From Actinomadura chibensis NBRC 106107 (lineage in GTDB: Bacteria > Actinomycetota > Actinomycetes > Streptosporangiales > Streptosporangiaceae), in contig NZ_BCQP01000048.1 in the NCBI RefSeq assembly GCF_001552135.1, positions 53,062 through 117,061 of the forward strand: a stretch of 64,000 nucleotides of DNA, written 5' to 3'. A program made the position numbers and the translations under genes. This document shows positions 8,927 through 16,545 of this stretch, in pieces. The notes under the pieces are model-generated. The model worked only from the letters and a program-made list of their open reading frames with translations, did not search any database and was not told where the DNA came from. Within the stretch, counting starts at the first letter, position 1. Every line of letters begins with the position of its first letter.

Positions 8927-9610
8927 GTGGGTGATCGAGCGGTGGCCGGCAAGGCGCGAGGCCGGCAGGGCGGCGGACGCGCACGTCGCAGGCTCAGCGT
9001 CGACGAGCGGCGGGACGAGCTGATCGAGGCGGCGCTGCAGCTGTTCAGCACGCGCTCGCCCGAGGACATCTCGATCGACGACGTCGCCGCCGCGGCCGGG
9101 GCGTCCCGCGCGCTGGTCTACCACTACTTCGGCGGCAAGTACGAGCTGTACCTGGCCGCGCTCGGCAGCGCCGCGAAACAACTGTCCGTGCTGCTGGAGC
9201 CGCCGACCGAGGGCAAGCCGCTGGACCGGCTGCGCATCTCGCTGAGCCGCTACTTCGACTTCGTGGAGAGCCACGCCGCCGGCTACACCGCGCTGCTGCG
9301 CGGCGGGCCCGCCGACCGCTCGGGCGAGGTCGGCGAGATCGTCGACGGCATCCGCCAGTTGCTGCTCGACCGCATCCTCCACTCGCTGGACGTCGTGACC
9401 CCGACGCCCGTCCTGCGCATCACGCTCCGCTCATGGATGGCCGCCGTCGAGACCGCCGGGCTGGACTGGCTGGACAACCGCGACGTGACCCGTCCGCAGC
9501 TTGAGGCCCTGCTCGTCGACCATCTCGTGGTCATGTTCCACGCCGCCGGACGCCACGACCCGGGCACGGGCAAGCTCTTCGACCGCCTCGCCCACGAGGA
9601 GATGGGCTGA
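8927..9610 (+). CDS. TetR-family transcriptional regulator
   Basis: A 227-residue regulator with a basic leader. The TetR DNA-binding domain reads RRDELIEAALQLFSTRSPEDISIDDVAAAAGASRALVYHYFGGKYELYLAAL. The C-terminal ligand and dimerisation domain ends LVDHLVVMFHAAGRHDPGTGKLFDRLAHEEMG. GTG 8927 gives the longest form, and GTG 8942 is an alternative; neither has a strong ribosome site. It is divergent from the LacI gene with a 380-bp gap that should carry both promoters. No adjacent target gene is apparent, so the ligand is unknown. Confidence 0.85.
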   Translation: MGDRAVAGKARGRQGGGRARRRLSVDERRDELIEAALQLFSTRSPEDISIDDVAAAAGASRALVYHYFGGKYELYLAALGSAAKQLSVLLEPPTEGKPLDRLRISLSRYFDFVESHAAGYTALLRGGPADRSGEVGEIVDGIRQLLLDRILHSLDVVTPTPVLRITLRSWMAAVETAGLDWLDNRDVTRPQLEALLVDHLVVMFHAAGRHDPGTGKLFDRLAHEEMG

Positions 9611-9850
9611 GCCCCGGACCCGCCCCCCGCAGGTCACTGTTTGGACGCTTTATCCAATTTTGGACTCCGCGTCGCCCTGCTCAGGCCCTGTCCTCATGTG
9701 GACAAAAAGTCACTCGTGTCCCAAATTCCGTGCATGTCAGCGGGGCCTTCGGACTCCCCGCAGCGGCTCCCTGACGCGCCGCGACGAGCGGCGCGACCAC
9801 GGTACGTGAACATTCCCCCGGGCAAGCGCGGCGGGCGGCAGCGCGCGAAA

Positions 9851-9897
9851 CGACCGAACGCGACCGGCAGCGAGCGGAACGACCGAATGCGACCGGC
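9851..9897. repeat. Two 18-bp direct repeats
   Basis: CGACCGAACGCGACCGGC at 9851-9868 recurs at 9880-9897 with one mismatch (29-bp period). Neighbouring bases (GCGA.., GAAC/GAAA) also partly repeat. Function is unknown; they sit just before the hairpin at 9916. Confidence 0.6.
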
Positions 9898-9915
9898 CAG
9901 GCGCGAACACGGGCC

Positions 9916-9955
9916 GCCCTTGGTGCGGGACGCTCTCAAGGCCCGCACCAAGGGC
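9916..9955. terminator. Perfect 14-bp hairpin, probable bidirectional terminator
   Basis: GCCCTTGGTGCGGG (9916-9929) and its exact complement (9942-9955) flank a 12-nt loop. It lies between the ends of converging tetR and bldC, where a bidirectional terminator is expected. The distance from both stops (305 and 120 bp) is long for a simple terminator. Confidence 0.5.
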
Positions 9956-10075
9956 GACGCGAACGTGCACGGCTGCAGCAACGCCTGCGGCAGCCGTCCC
10001 CCCACGTCATCGCCGGCCCCGGCCGCCGGTCTCAACCGGCTGCGGCCGTGGCCGCCGCGCCGAGCACGGCAGCGG

Positions 10076-10279
10076 TCACTCCGAGCGCTGCTGCGGGATG
10101 CCCGCTAGCAGGGCCCGGACCTCCGCCTCGCGGTAGCGGCGGTGCCCGCCGAGCGTACGGATGGACGTGAGCTTCCCCGCCTTCGCCCACCGCGTGACGG
10201 TCTTGGGGTCGACGCGGAACATCGTCGCCACCTCCGCCGGCGTCAGCAGGGGCTCGGCCTCTGGCGTACGTGCTGACAT
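10076..10279 (-). CDS. bldC: Developmental MerR-like DNA-binding protein BldC
   Basis: A 67-residue single-domain DNA-binding protein of the MerR-like winged-helix type. The core LLTPAEVATMFRVDPKTVTRWAKAGKLTSIRTLGGHRRYREAEVRALLAGIPQQRSE is essentially that of Streptomyces BldC, which binds head-to-tail direct repeats and delays sporulation and secondary metabolism. ATG 10279 is chosen because GGAGAGG lies eight bases upstream and the length then matches known BldC. The frame extends further but without support. Upstream on the same strand lie a conserved hypothetical gene and, divergent from that, leucine/valine dehydrogenase, an order I recall from the Streptomyces coelicolor chromosome. Confidence 0.95.
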   Translation of the reverse strand: MSARTPEAEPLLTPAEVATMFRVDPKTVTRWAKAGKLTSIRTLGGHRRYREAEVRALLAGIPQQRSE

Positions 10280-10552
10280 GTTTGCGGCCTCTCCTCCGTG
10301 GACCGATGACAGCGATCCTGCGATTGATCCTCGCGCGGTCACTGATGTCCCCTATGGCCCGAAAGAGCCACTATGACATCACAACGTGTAACCTTGCCAC
10401 CACTCAGCGCAACAAGCAAGTTCCTGGCGGTAGTTGCGTGCAAACATCCCCCCCTGTGCGGGGAGCGGCGCGTCTCCGGCGGCGAGTGGGTCACGCTGCG
10501 TGATTCTAGCGACACGTATAGTCGTATCGCGCGCGGATTCGGGAAATTTGTT

Positions 10553-11488
10553 TTAGTTCGCGGCCTCCAGCGCCCGTACGGGGCGCCATCGGGCGAGGAG
10601 TCGCTTGTACATCGCGACGGTCAGCTCGACCTCACCGCGCTCCATCCCGGTGAGGGCCACCGTCATCTCGGCCACCGACTCGTCCGCGCTCAGGGACCGG
10701 TCGTCCAGCAGGTGGACGAGCCCTCCGTAGTCGAGTTCCACGAGCGACCGCGGGTGGAACGCCTCCAGCCACCGGCCGAGCGTGTCCAGCCGCCCGGCCG
10801 ACAGGAGGTACACGTCGCCCGTCCCGTCGCCGAGGTTCTCGCGGACCACCGGCAGCGCCGCCGACACCCGGCGCCGCGCCTCGCCCATCGAGGTGACGTA
10901 GATGAGGGTACGCGCGGGCGCCGCCGTAGCAGGGCCCTGACCTGGGACGGGCGGTTCGGCGTGTTGCTCGGGCGCCTCGTCCGACCGGCGGTACCCGGTG
11001 CCCGGCGTGCCCAGCATCAGGCACCGCTCACCGCGCGTGAACGGGACGAACCAGTCCAGCGGGATGTGCCAGGTGCTCGTCAGGATGTGCGGGCGCAGCG
11101 TCCGCCCGGACCGCTTCCACCGCTCGAACTCGGCCGTCGCCCGCTCCGCCGCCGGCGGCGGGACGAACGCGGCCGCGACGTCCGCGGCGTGCTCGTCCCG
11201 GAACCGCTCGAAGGCCAGCCAGGAGCGGAGCCGCGTCTCCCACGGGCAGACGTAGACCATGTCGTCGAGGCGGCGCACGTACGCGTCCCGGCTCTCCCGC
11301 TCCGGCACCGCCTCGGCCGGTGAGGCGGTCAGCCTGCGCGCCGCGTCGCGGTGCTCGACGCCGAGCGCGTGGATCCGCCGCGGGCGCCGCCTGGAGTCGG
11401 CGTAGACCGTCCACAGTGTCCGCGCGGGCTCCGGGAAGGCGGTCACCGGTTCATAAACCCGTAGGTACGCGGCGTACGGAAGCACCAT
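10553..11488 (-). CDS. Conserved actinobacterial hypothetical protein between bldC and leucine/valine dehydrogenase
   Basis: A 311-residue soluble protein beginning MVLPYAAYLRVYEPV. Recognisable stretches are AFHPRSLVELDYGGLVHLL, VAEMTVALTGMERGEVELTVAMYKRLLARW, and WHIPLDWFVPF near the middle. It has no signal peptide or membrane segment and no catalytic motif I can name. Its place between bldC and a Glu/Leu/Phe/Val dehydrogenase is, from memory, conserved in streptomycetes, which argues for a real and old gene. It is divergent from the dehydrogenase with an 83-bp gap. The ribosome site is weak, and the start is chosen by similarity of the N-terminus to remembered relatives. Function is unknown. 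Confidence 0.8.
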   Translation of the reverse strand: MVLPYAAYLRVYEPVTAFPEPARTLWTVYADSRRRPRRIHALGVEHRDAARRLTASPAEAVPERESRDAYVRRLDDMVYVCPWETRLRSWLAFERFRDEHAADVAAAFVPPPAAERATAEFERWKRSGRTLRPHILTSTWHIPLDWFVPFTRGERCLMLGTPGTGYRRSDEAPEQHAEPPVPGQGPATAAPARTLIYVTSMGEARRRVSAALPVVRENLGDGTGDVYLLSAGRLDTLGRWLEAFHPRSLVELDYGGLVHLLDDRSLSADESVAEMTVALTGMERGEVELTVAMYKRLLARWRPVRALEAAN

Positions 11489-11571
11489 CGCATCGTGACA
11501 TGAGATTCACCCAAGCGCGCCGCTATCCCGCGTCCTAGGCTGATCTTAGAGACAGAGAGGAGGGCACTACC

Positions 11572-12705
11572 GTGCCTAATGTCTTCGGGACGCCCCACAA
11601 GGGCACCGGACACGCCACTCAGGGGGGCGACCCCGCCGATTCCCCCGGAGCTTCCCGTTTCGGGAACCACGAGCAGGTCGTCTTCTGCCAGGACGAGGCC
11701 AGCGGCCTGCGCGCCATCATCGCCATCTACTCCACCGCGCTCGGCCCGTCCCTGGGAGGCACCCGCTTCTTCCCCTACGCCTCGGAGGACGAGGCCCTCA
11801 CCGACGTGCTGAACCTGTCGAGGGGCATGGCGTACAAGACCGCCCTCGCGGGGCTCGACCTGGGCGGGGGCAAGGCCGTCATCATCGGCGACCCGGCCGT
11901 CGACAAGAACGAGGCGATGCTGAGGGCGTACGGACGGTTCATCCAGTCCCTCAACGGCCGCTACTACACCGCATGCGACGTCGGCACGTTCAGCGAGGAC
12001 ATGGACGTCATCGCCCGCGAGTCCGACTACGTCACCGGACGGACCGTCGCGCACGGCGGCGCGGGCGACTCGTCCATCCTCACCGCGTTCGGCGTGTTCC
12101 AGGGCATGCGCGCGGCGGCCGAGACGGTTTGGGGCCGTCCCACGCTCCGTGGTCGGCGGGTCGGGGTAGAGGGCGTCGGGAAGGTCGGCCACCGCCTGGT
12201 GGAGCACCTCATCCAGGACGGCGCGGACGTCGTGATCTGCGACGTGAACGAAGCCGCCGTCGAACGGGTCCGCGCCGCGCACCCCGAGGTCGAGGTCGTC
12301 GCGGACACCGACGCGATCGTCCGGACCGACCTCGACGTGTACGCGCCGTGCGCGCTCGGCGGGTCCCTCAACGACGAGACGGTGCCCGCCCTCAAGGCGA
12401 AGGTGGTCTGCGGGGCCGCCAACAACCAGCTCGCCCACGCCGGCGTGGAGAAGAGCCTCGCCGACCGCGACGTGCTGTACGCGCCCGACTACGTGGTGAA
12501 CTCCGGGGGCGTCATCCAGGTCGCGGACGAGATCGGAGGCTTCAACTTCGACCGTGCCAAGGCGCGGGCCACCGGCATCTACGAGACCACGCGGAAGATC
12601 TTCGCGCTGGCCGACGACGAGGGCGTCCCCCCGGCGGTCGCCGCCGATCGGCTCGCGGAGCGGCGAATGACCGAAATCGGAAGGCTCCGCACCATCCTGC
12701 TCTGA
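11572..12705 (+). CDS. Glu/Leu/Phe/Val dehydrogenase (leucine/valine dehydrogenase type)
   Basis: A 377-residue NAD-dependent oxidative deaminase converting branched-chain L-amino acids to 2-oxo acids and ammonia. It shows the substrate-binding GGTRFFPY, the Lys-bearing MAYKTALAGLDLGGGKAVI (Lys89 and Lys101 match the substrate and catalytic Lys of leucine dehydrogenase), and the NAD-binding loop GVEGVGKVGHRLVEHL. There are about 30 extra N-terminal residues. GTG 11572 has GGAGGG upstream. In streptomycetes the equivalent gene is vdh, which supplies 2-oxo acids for branched-chain starter units. The 2-oxo acid dehydrogenase operon at 28764-32340 could act next in the same pathway. Confidence 0.9.
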   Translation: MPNVFGTPHKGTGHATQGGDPADSPGASRFGNHEQVVFCQDEASGLRAIIAIYSTALGPSLGGTRFFPYASEDEALTDVLNLSRGMAYKTALAGLDLGGGKAVIIGDPAVDKNEAMLRAYGRFIQSLNGRYYTACDVGTFSEDMDVIARESDYVTGRTVAHGGAGDSSILTAFGVFQGMRAAAETVWGRPTLRGRRVGVEGVGKVGHRLVEHLIQDGADVVICDVNEAAVERVRAAHPEVEVVADTDAIVRTDLDVYAPCALGGSLNDETVPALKAKVVCGAANNQLAHAGVEKSLADRDVLYAPDYVVNSGGVIQVADEIGGFNFDRAKARATGIYETTRKIFALADDEGVPPAVAADRLAERRMTEIGRLRTILL

Positions 12706-12743
12706 CCCGGAATCTGAACCTTCGCGTGTTCGGACCGCCGAAC

Positions 12744-12775
12744 GGCCGCCGTGGGACGCCCCCATGGCGGCCTTT
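12744..12775 (+). terminator. Rho-independent-like terminator after the dehydrogenase gene
   Basis: A 12-bp stem (12744-12755 with 12761-12772, one G-T pair) with a 5-nt loop is followed by TTT. It lies 39 bp after the stop at 12705. Confidence 0.7.
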
Positions 12776-12780
12776 GGCAC

Positions 12781-12886
12781 GTACCCGTGACCACCGGATA
12801 CACTGTTGCCATCAGCAACATGGGCGCCGCCACGTTCCGTCTATGTACCGAGCCGGGCGCAAAACGGGTACGGTTGTACCCGTGAC
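12781..12886. promoter_or_regulatory. Repeat-rich promoter region of the DUF3073 gene
   Basis: An 11-bp direct repeat, GTACCCGTGAC, occurs at 12781-12791 and 12876-12886. The second copy forms the right arm of a perfect dyad, ACGGGTAC-4-GTACCCGT (12864-12883). Another dyad, TGTTGC-5-GCAACA, lies at 12804-12820. These look like binding sites, but the factor is unknown and the transcription start was not located. Confidence 0.45.
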
Positions 12887-12976
12887 TGACGCATGGCTCA
12901 TCAGGCACCGGTTCGTGTGGTACACGCGCGCGTTGATGGGCCCACGAAAGCCCTGACCATCGAGGGGGTCGAGCCA

Positions 12977-13177
12977 ATGGGTCGCGGCCGAGCCAAGGCC
13001 AAGCAGGTAAAGGTTGCCCGACAGCTCAAGTACAACAGCGGCAACACGGACCTCGACCGCCTGAAGAGCGAACTGGGAGTCAGCGAGTCTGGCGACGACT
13101 CCTACGACGAGCTCGCCGAGAAGTACGCCGACTACGCCGATGACTACGGCACAGAGGACCGCAAAGACGGGCCCTGA
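12977..13177 (+). CDS. DUF3073 small basic/acidic protein
   Basis: A 66-residue protein of the actinobacterial DUF3073 family. The N-terminus MGRGRAKAKQVKVARQLKYNS is strongly basic and the C-terminal half is very acidic (DSYDELAEKYADYADDYGTEDRKD). This charge split suggests nucleic-acid contact, but no function is established. ATG 12977 begins the conserved GRGRAKAKQ motif, with GAGGGGG upstream. It sits next to purM-purF, as I recall in other actinomycetes, on the opposite strand. The promoter region carries dyads and direct repeats, and a composite palindromic repeat starts four bases after the stop. Confidence 0.9.
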   Translation: MGRGRAKAKQVKVARQLKYNSGNTDLDRLKSELGVSESGDDSYDELAEKYADYADDYGTEDRKDGP

Positions 13178-13180
13178 TCT

Positions 13181-13269
13181 CCCGGGGGCGACCCCCTGGA
13201 ACCCCCGTTACGGACGGTGGGGCGTTTCCCGAGACCGCGTTCGCGGCTCGGGAAACGCCCCACCGTCCG
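13181..13269. repeat. Composite palindromic repeat, copy A
   Basis: A GGGGGCGACCCCCTGGAACC segment (starting near 13184) is followed by a perfect 23-bp inverted repeat (13211-13233 with 13247-13269). Its loop contains CCGCGTTCGCGG, so the stem can extend to the tip. The same two-part design recurs at 63896-63982. It begins four bases after the DUF3073 stop and probably terminates that transcript. The rest of the gap to 13490 holds weaker hairpins (for example 13456-13474 beyond purM) and no gene. Confidence 0.8.
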
Positions 13270-13490
13270 GCGTGTTGGGGGACCTCCGACGCTGGGCGCC
13301 TCCGGCCCCCCACACGTGAACCGTGGCCGAGGTCGGGTTCTGGCGGCTTGGTGTTGTGATCGTCATTGCTGGTCAGTGGCGTTCGCGGCTGAGCGCCGTT
13401 GTCGCGGGGTGGGGTTGGCCGCGGGTGCCCGTGTGGCAGGTGGGGTCTGTGGGAGCCTCAGCGTGGCTCTGAGGGGCGTTCGCGGGGGTG

Positions 13491-14516
13491 TCAGGCGTAG
13501 GCCGCCTGTCCTGTGCCTGGGGTGATCTCGCCGAGTGGCCACGCGGGGACGCCTCGGGTCGCCAGGAGGCGGAGTGCGGCGTCGGCGGTGTCGGGGGCGA
13601 CCACGGCGACCATGCCCACGCCCAGGTTGAACGTCTTGTCCATCTCGGGCCAGGGGACGTCGCCGCCCGCCTGCAGGACGCGGAACAGCGCGGGCACCTC
13701 CCAGGACGAGCGGTTCAGCACGGCGTCCAGGGTGGGCGGCAGGGAGCGGGCCAGGTTCGCCGCCAGGCCGCCGCCCGTGATGTGGGCGAACGCGTGTACG
13801 CCGCCTTCGTTCACCAGGGCCAGGCAGTCCTGGGCGTAGATGCGCGTCGGGGTGAGCAGCTCTTCGCCCAGCGTCCGGTCGAGTTCGCCGGGACGGGAGT
13901 CGAGGGTGAGGTCCGTGGTGGCGAGGATGTGGCGGACGAGCGAGTACCCGTTGGAGTGGATGCCGGACGACCCCAGCGCGATGACGGCGTCCCCCGGGCG
14001 GACCCGGTCGGGGCCCAGCACGTCGTCCGCTTCGACGACGCCCGTCCCGGCGCCCGCGAGGTCGAACTCGTCGGCCTCCAGCAGGCCGGGGTGCTCGGCG
14101 GTCTCGCCGCCGACGAGGGCGCATCCGGCCAGGGCGCAGGCGTCGGCGACACCGCCGACGATGTCGGCGATCCGCTCCGGGACGACCTTCCCGCAGGCGA
14201 TGTAGTCGGTCATGAACAGCGGCTCGGCGCCGCAGACGGCGAGGTCGTCGACGACCATGCCGACCAGGTCGTGCCCGATCGTGCCGTAGACGCCGAGGCG
14301 CCGGGCCAGGTCGACCTTGGTCCCGACCCCGTCGGTGGACGTCGCGAGCAAGGGGCGCTTGTAGCGCAGGAAGGCGGAGGCGTCGAAGAGGCCCGCGAAG
14401 CCGCTGACGTCGTCCACGACCTCGGGGCGGCGTGACCTGGCCACCCGGGACTTCATCAGCTCGACGGCGCGTTCGCCCGCCCCGATGTCGACCCCGGCGT
14501 CCTCGTAGGACGTCAT
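13491..14516 (-). CDS. purM: Phosphoribosylformylglycinamidine cyclo-ligase
   Basis: AIR synthetase, 341 residues: closes the imidazole ring of FGAM using ATP, the fifth step of purine synthesis. The family motifs are clear: MTSYEDAGVDIGAGERAVELMK, TSTDGVGTKVDLA, GHDLVGMVVDDLAVCGAEPLFMTDYIA, GGETAEHPGLL, GSSGIHSNGYSLVR, AFAHITGGGLAANL and MDKTFNLGVGMV. Its ATG overlaps the purF stop as ATGA, so the two genes are translationally coupled. Length and motifs are normal. It lies opposite the DUF3073 gene, with hairpins in the shared gap. Confidence 0.97.
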   Translation of the reverse strand: MTSYEDAGVDIGAGERAVELMKSRVARSRRPEVVDDVSGFAGLFDASAFLRYKRPLLATSTDGVGTKVDLARRLGVYGTIGHDLVGMVVDDLAVCGAEPLFMTDYIACGKVVPERIADIVGGVADACALAGCALVGGETAEHPGLLEADEFDLAGAGTGVVEADDVLGPDRVRPGDAVIALGSSGIHSNGYSLVRHILATTDLTLDSRPGELDRTLGEELLTPTRIYAQDCLALVNEGGVHAFAHITGGGLAANLARSLPPTLDAVLNRSSWEVPALFRVLQAGGDVPWPEMDKTFNLGVGMVAVVAPDTADAALRLLATRGVPAWPLGEITPGTGQAAYA

Positions 14517-15967
14517 CGGCCGACCTCCAGGAGGTGCTTGCCGCGGGCGGCCTCTTCCACCGGGATGGGGTAGACGCCGTCGAAGCAGGCCCGGCACAGG
14601 TTGTCCTTGGCGATGTGCGAGGCGGAGATGAGCTCGTCCAGGGAGATGTAGCCGAGCGAGTCGGCGCCGATGGAGTCGCGGATCTCCTCCACCGAGAGGT
14701 TGCCCGCGATCAGCTCGGCGCGGGTGGCGAAGTCGATGCCGTAGAAGCACGGCCAGGCGACCGGCGGGCTGGAGATCCGGACGTGGACCTCGGCGGCGCC
14801 CGCGTCCCGCAGCATGCCGACGATGGCGCGCTGGGTGTTGCCCCGGACGATCGAGTCGTCCACCACGACCAGCCGCTTGCCCTCGATCGCCTCGCGCAGC
14901 GGGTTGAGCTTGAGGCGGATGCCGAGCTGGCGGATCGTCTGGGACGGCTGGATGAACGTCCGCCCCACATAGGAGTTCTTGACCAGGCCCTGACCGTAGG
15001 GGATGCCGGACGCCTCGGCGTAGCCGATCGCGGCCGGGGTGCCCGACTCGGGCGTCGGGATGACCATGTCGGCCTCGACCGGGTGCTCGCGGGCGAGGCG
15101 GCGGCCGACCTCCACGCGGGTGGCCTGGACGCTGCGTCCCGCGATGGTGGTGTCGGGACGGGCCAGGTACACGTACTCGAACAGGCAGCCCTTGGGACGG
15201 GCCTCGGCGAACCGCTCCGACCGCACGCCGTCGCCGTCGATCGCGACCAGCTCGCCGGGCTCGATCTCGCGGACGAACCGGGCGCCGACGATGTCCAGCC
15301 CGGCGGTCTCGGACGCCACGACCCAGCCGCTGTCCTCCAGCGCGCCGAGGACGAGGGGACGGATCCCCTCCGGGTCGCGGGCGGCGTAGAGCGTTCCTTC
15401 GTCCATGAAGACCAGCGAGTACGCGCCGCGGGTGGCGGGCAGGATCTCCCGCGCCGCCGCGAGCGGGCCGCCGTCGCCGCTGGTGGCGAGCAGGGCGGTC
15501 AGGACCTCGGTGTCGGTGGTCGCGGTCAGCACGCCGGGCGCCAGCCGCGCGGCCAGCTCCGGGGTGTTGATCAGGTTGCCGTTGTGGACGAGCGCCAGCC
15601 CGCCCGCGTCCGACGACCGGAACGTGGGCTGCGCGTTCTCCCACGTGGGCGAGCCCGTCGTGGAGTAGCGGCAGTGACCCACCGCGATGTGGCCGCGGAG
15701 GGTGTTCAGGACCGACTCGTCGAAGACCTGGGCGACGAGGCCCATGTCCTTGAAGACGACGATGCGGGAGCCGTCGCTGACGGCGATGCCCGCCGACTCC
15801 TGCCCCCGGTGCTGGAGCGCGTACAGGCCGTAGTAGGTGAGCTTGCTCACCTCGGCCCTGGACGCCTGGTCCGCTGGGACCCAGACGCCGAACACCCCGC
15901 ATGCGTCCTGCGGGGGGCGGTCGGAGGGATCGATGTCGTGGCTCAGTCGACCGTCACGGAGAGGCAC
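14513..15967 (-). CDS. purF: Amidophosphoribosyltransferase
   Basis: Glutamine PRPP amidotransferase, 484 residues, first committed step of purine synthesis. It is made with a short propeptide: residues 1-22 precede PQDACGVFGVW, whose Cys becomes the N-terminal nucleophile after processing. The glutaminase part shows LTYYGLYALQHRGQESAGIA and GHCRYSTTGSPTWENAQP. The PRPP part shows VVVDDSIVRGNTQRAIV. The Cys pair in LCRACFDGVYP fits the Fe-S cluster of the Bacillus-type enzyme. GTG 15967 is chosen because it gives the usual actinobacterial propeptide. It overlaps purM by four bases. Confidence 0.97.
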   Translation of the reverse strand: MPLRDGRLSHDIDPSDRPPQDACGVFGVWVPADQASRAEVSKLTYYGLYALQHRGQESAGIAVSDGSRIVVFKDMGLVAQVFDESVLNTLRGHIAVGHCRYSTTGSPTWENAQPTFRSSDAGGLALVHNGNLINTPELAARLAPGVLTATTDTEVLTALLATSGDGGPLAAAREILPATRGAYSLVFMDEGTLYAARDPEGIRPLVLGALEDSGWVVASETAGLDIVGARFVREIEPGELVAIDGDGVRSERFAEARPKGCLFEYVYLARPDTTIAGRSVQATRVEVGRRLAREHPVEADMVIPTPESGTPAAIGYAEASGIPYGQGLVKNSYVGRTFIQPSQTIRQLGIRLKLNPLREAIEGKRLVVVDDSIVRGNTQRAIVGMLRDAGAAEVHVRISSPPVAWPCFYGIDFATRAELIAGNLSVEEIRDSIGADSLGYISLDELISASHIAKDNLCRACFDGVYPIPVEEAARGKHLLEVGR

Positions 15968-16085
15968 GTCCGCCAGTCTAGATGCCCGGTTCACCTGCTC
16001 CGATCGGTGGCATCTCCTTAACCGACCTTTACGCTCGTGAAGCCTGGGCATCACGTAGTAGCGGGGACTCTGGTGACCGACACGT

Positions 16086-16171
16086 GGAGGACGCATGACC
16101 GCAGCGAAGCGAGGATCATGCGTCCTCCGTCTCGGGGGTCTGGGGGGCGCCCCCCAGAAAGGTGGAAACGC
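16086..16171 (+). repeat. Dispersed structured element, copy 1 (upstream of 16172)
   Basis: A perfect 13-bp stem, GGAGGACGCATGA (16086-16098) with 16116-16128, encloses the loop CCGCAGCGAAGCGAGGA. A second stem, CTGGGGG/CCCCCAG with a 4-nt loop (about 16140-16157), is followed by AAAGG near the ribosome site of the gene at 16172. ACGCATGAC occurs at both edges (16091-16099 and 16168-16176), the second at the start codon. A second copy of the element lies at 29882-29968. Confidence 0.75.
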
Positions 16172-16543
16172 ATGACGCTGCCCGGGTACCAGACGTATTC
16201 GCCGCCCGCTCCGCCCCGGCGGAGCGCTCTGGCGAGGACCTCGCAGGTGCTCGGAATCGCCGGTCTGGCCGGGCTCCTGCTCTGTTTCGCGGGCATGATC
16301 CCCGCGCTCGGCGGGCTCGTGCTGGGGACGGTGTGCCTCGTCCGCCGGGACGCCGACCGCCGTCCCGCGCTGGTGGGCGTCGTCTGCTCGTCCTTGGCCC
16401 TCGCCATAGGCGCGGGTGCCCTCTTCTGGCTGTTGAGCAAGGCCGCCCAGTGCGGGGACGAGGCGCGCTACCCGGACGACACGTCCCGCCGGGGCTGCGT
16501 CGAACGCGAGTTCCCCTTCGCCAAGGCGAGCACCCGCCCGTGA
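16172..16543 (+). CDS. Small DUF4190-like membrane protein
   Basis: A 123-residue protein with a cytosolic Pro/Tyr-rich N-terminus (LPGYQTYSPPAPPRRS) and two predicted transmembrane helices (VLGIAGLAGLLLCFAGMIPALGGLVLG and ALVGVVCSSLALAIGAGALFWLL). A short Cys-containing C-terminal tail (CGDEARYPDDTSRRGC) follows. The layout is that of DUF4190 proteins, whose function is unknown. ATG 16172 has GGTGG seven bases upstream. Its leader is occupied by the dispersed structured element. It is divergent from purF and converges on the sterol-carrier-like gene with a 2-bp gap. Confidence 0.75.
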   Translation: MTLPGYQTYSPPAPPRRSALARTSQVLGIAGLAGLLLCFAGMIPALGGLVLGTVCLVRRDADRRPALVGVVCSSLALAIGAGALFWLLSKAAQCGDEARYPDDTSRRGCVEREFPFAKASTRP

Positions 16544-16545
16544 GG

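Larger units (their letters stand above)
9611..10075. other. Convergent intergenic region with repeats, no gene
   Basis: About 465 bp between converging tetR and bldC. The part near 9640-9740 is AT-richer than the surroundings. A pair of 18-bp direct repeats and a 14-bp hairpin are listed separately. Open frames on both strands have atypical, Arg/Pro-rich composition and no ribosome site, so no gene is called. Confidence 0.45.

Noticed and set aside
9641..10108. Open frames on both strands in the tetR-bldC gap
   Set aside because: Arg/Pro-rich composition, no ribosome site, and they cross the perfect hairpin and direct repeats.
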